Source: CALZJC01 sp041574955 (GTDB lineage: Bacteria > Acidobacteriota > Thermoanaerobaculia > Multivoradales > JAHEKO01). Taken from it: a DNA stretch of 64,000 bases. Positions 63,917 to 64,000 of this stretch are shown here, piece after piece. The translations under genes were made by a program, and so were the position numbers. Position 1 is the stretch's first letter. The number at the start of each line of letters is the position of its first letter. The notes under the pieces are model-generated. The model made no database searches. It worked only from the letters and a program-made list of their open reading frames with translations, and was not told the DNA's origin. The stretch covers positions 52,830 to 116,829 of the forward strand of contig JBFGNS010000001.1 of the NCBI GenBank assembly GCA_041574955.1, given 5' to 3'.

Positions 63917-63999
63917 GTCCTTCTCCTTTCGAGGGTCGGGCCGGCGGTGGCCGCGGCCGTCTCCCCGGGGATGCCGATCGCCTGCTGGAAGCGAGGCTC
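63913..63999 (-). CDS. C-terminal end of a gene entering from the right edge (partial)
   Basis: An open minus-strand frame from the window edge (EPRFQQAIGIPGETAAATAG ...) ends in a TGA that overlaps the ATG of the hypothetical protein (ATGA). Only 28 codons are visible, so the product cannot be named; its reality rests on the overlap and ordinary composition. Confidence 0.4.
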   Translation of the reverse strand, partial: EPRFQQAIGIPGETAAATAGPTLERRRT

Positions 64000-64000
64000 G

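Overview
The window is GC-rich, gene-dense chromosomal DNA of a Gram-negative bacterium. Outer-membrane barrels, lipoproteins and a TonB-dependent receptor are encoded. A VWFA-related protein, a VCBS/ASPIC-UnbV protein, a beta-propeller sensor kinase and DUF4388/PilZ proteins together suggest an Acidobacteriota (Thermoanaerobaculia-like) genome. That assignment is inference from gene content; no rRNA is present. I saw no tRNA, insertion sequence, phage or CRISPR array. Genes are tightly packed, with many ATGA, GTGA and TTGA stop/start overlaps.

Layout. 1-11.3 kb is a purine/nucleoside module. ssnA (cut by the window edge) and a fused Fe-S/molybdopterin xanthine dehydrogenase of the XdhD / Se-dependent type lie on the minus strand. 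Divergent from them are an NCS2 permease, a BMP-family lipoprotein, an ABC ATPase, two permeases and a Tsx-like outer-membrane channel. 11.3-15.2 kb holds a VWFA-related protein, an ASPIC/VCBS protein and a 92%-identical 123-bp copy of the latter's 3' end. 15.5-24 kb holds thioredoxin-type ArsC, a SWIM-SNF2 helicase, and an ECF sigma / FecR-STN / TonB-receptor signalling set. 24.1-27.6 kb holds an FKBP, a periplasmic binding protein coupled to a divergent DAACS carrier, and an RRM protein. 27.7-32.4 kb is a propeller histidine kinase followed by a signal-less SBP_bac_5 protein. 32.5-35.4 kb has a FetAB-like ABC exporter and an SCP2-R2lox fusion. 35.5-38.1 kb has a small coiled-coil protein and an ECF / zinc-finger anti-sigma / DUF4097 operon. 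38.1-42.5 kb is an operon of adenine deaminase, FabH, PilZ, DUF5995 and SixA.

42.6-43.5 kb contains the most striking gene: an AhpD/carboxymuconolactone-decarboxylase-like protein whose second redox Cys codon is TGA. A SECIS-like hairpin follows 24 nt downstream, so I read it as a selenoprotein. It fits the selenium-linked ssnA/xdh genes at the left end. 43.5-57.2 kb is a chemosensory system: cheA, cheW, MCP, a HEAT-repeat protein, cheR and cheB on the minus strand. Divergent from it are cheY, a GAF protein, a DUF4388 protein, a PilZ-AMIN membrane protein and a PilZ protein. 57.2-64 kb holds an exported DJ-1/PfpI lipoprotein, a bacilliredoxin, small proteins, PruA, a hotdog thioesterase, an ILVBL/HACL-like ThDP enzyme and an unrecognised secreted protein.

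How the parts may work together (inference): purines are taken up through Tsx, BMP-ABC and NCS2 and broken down by adenine deaminase, SsnA and a probably Se-dependent hydroxylase. The chemosensory and c-di-GMP (PilZ) genes probably control a surface or pilus function.
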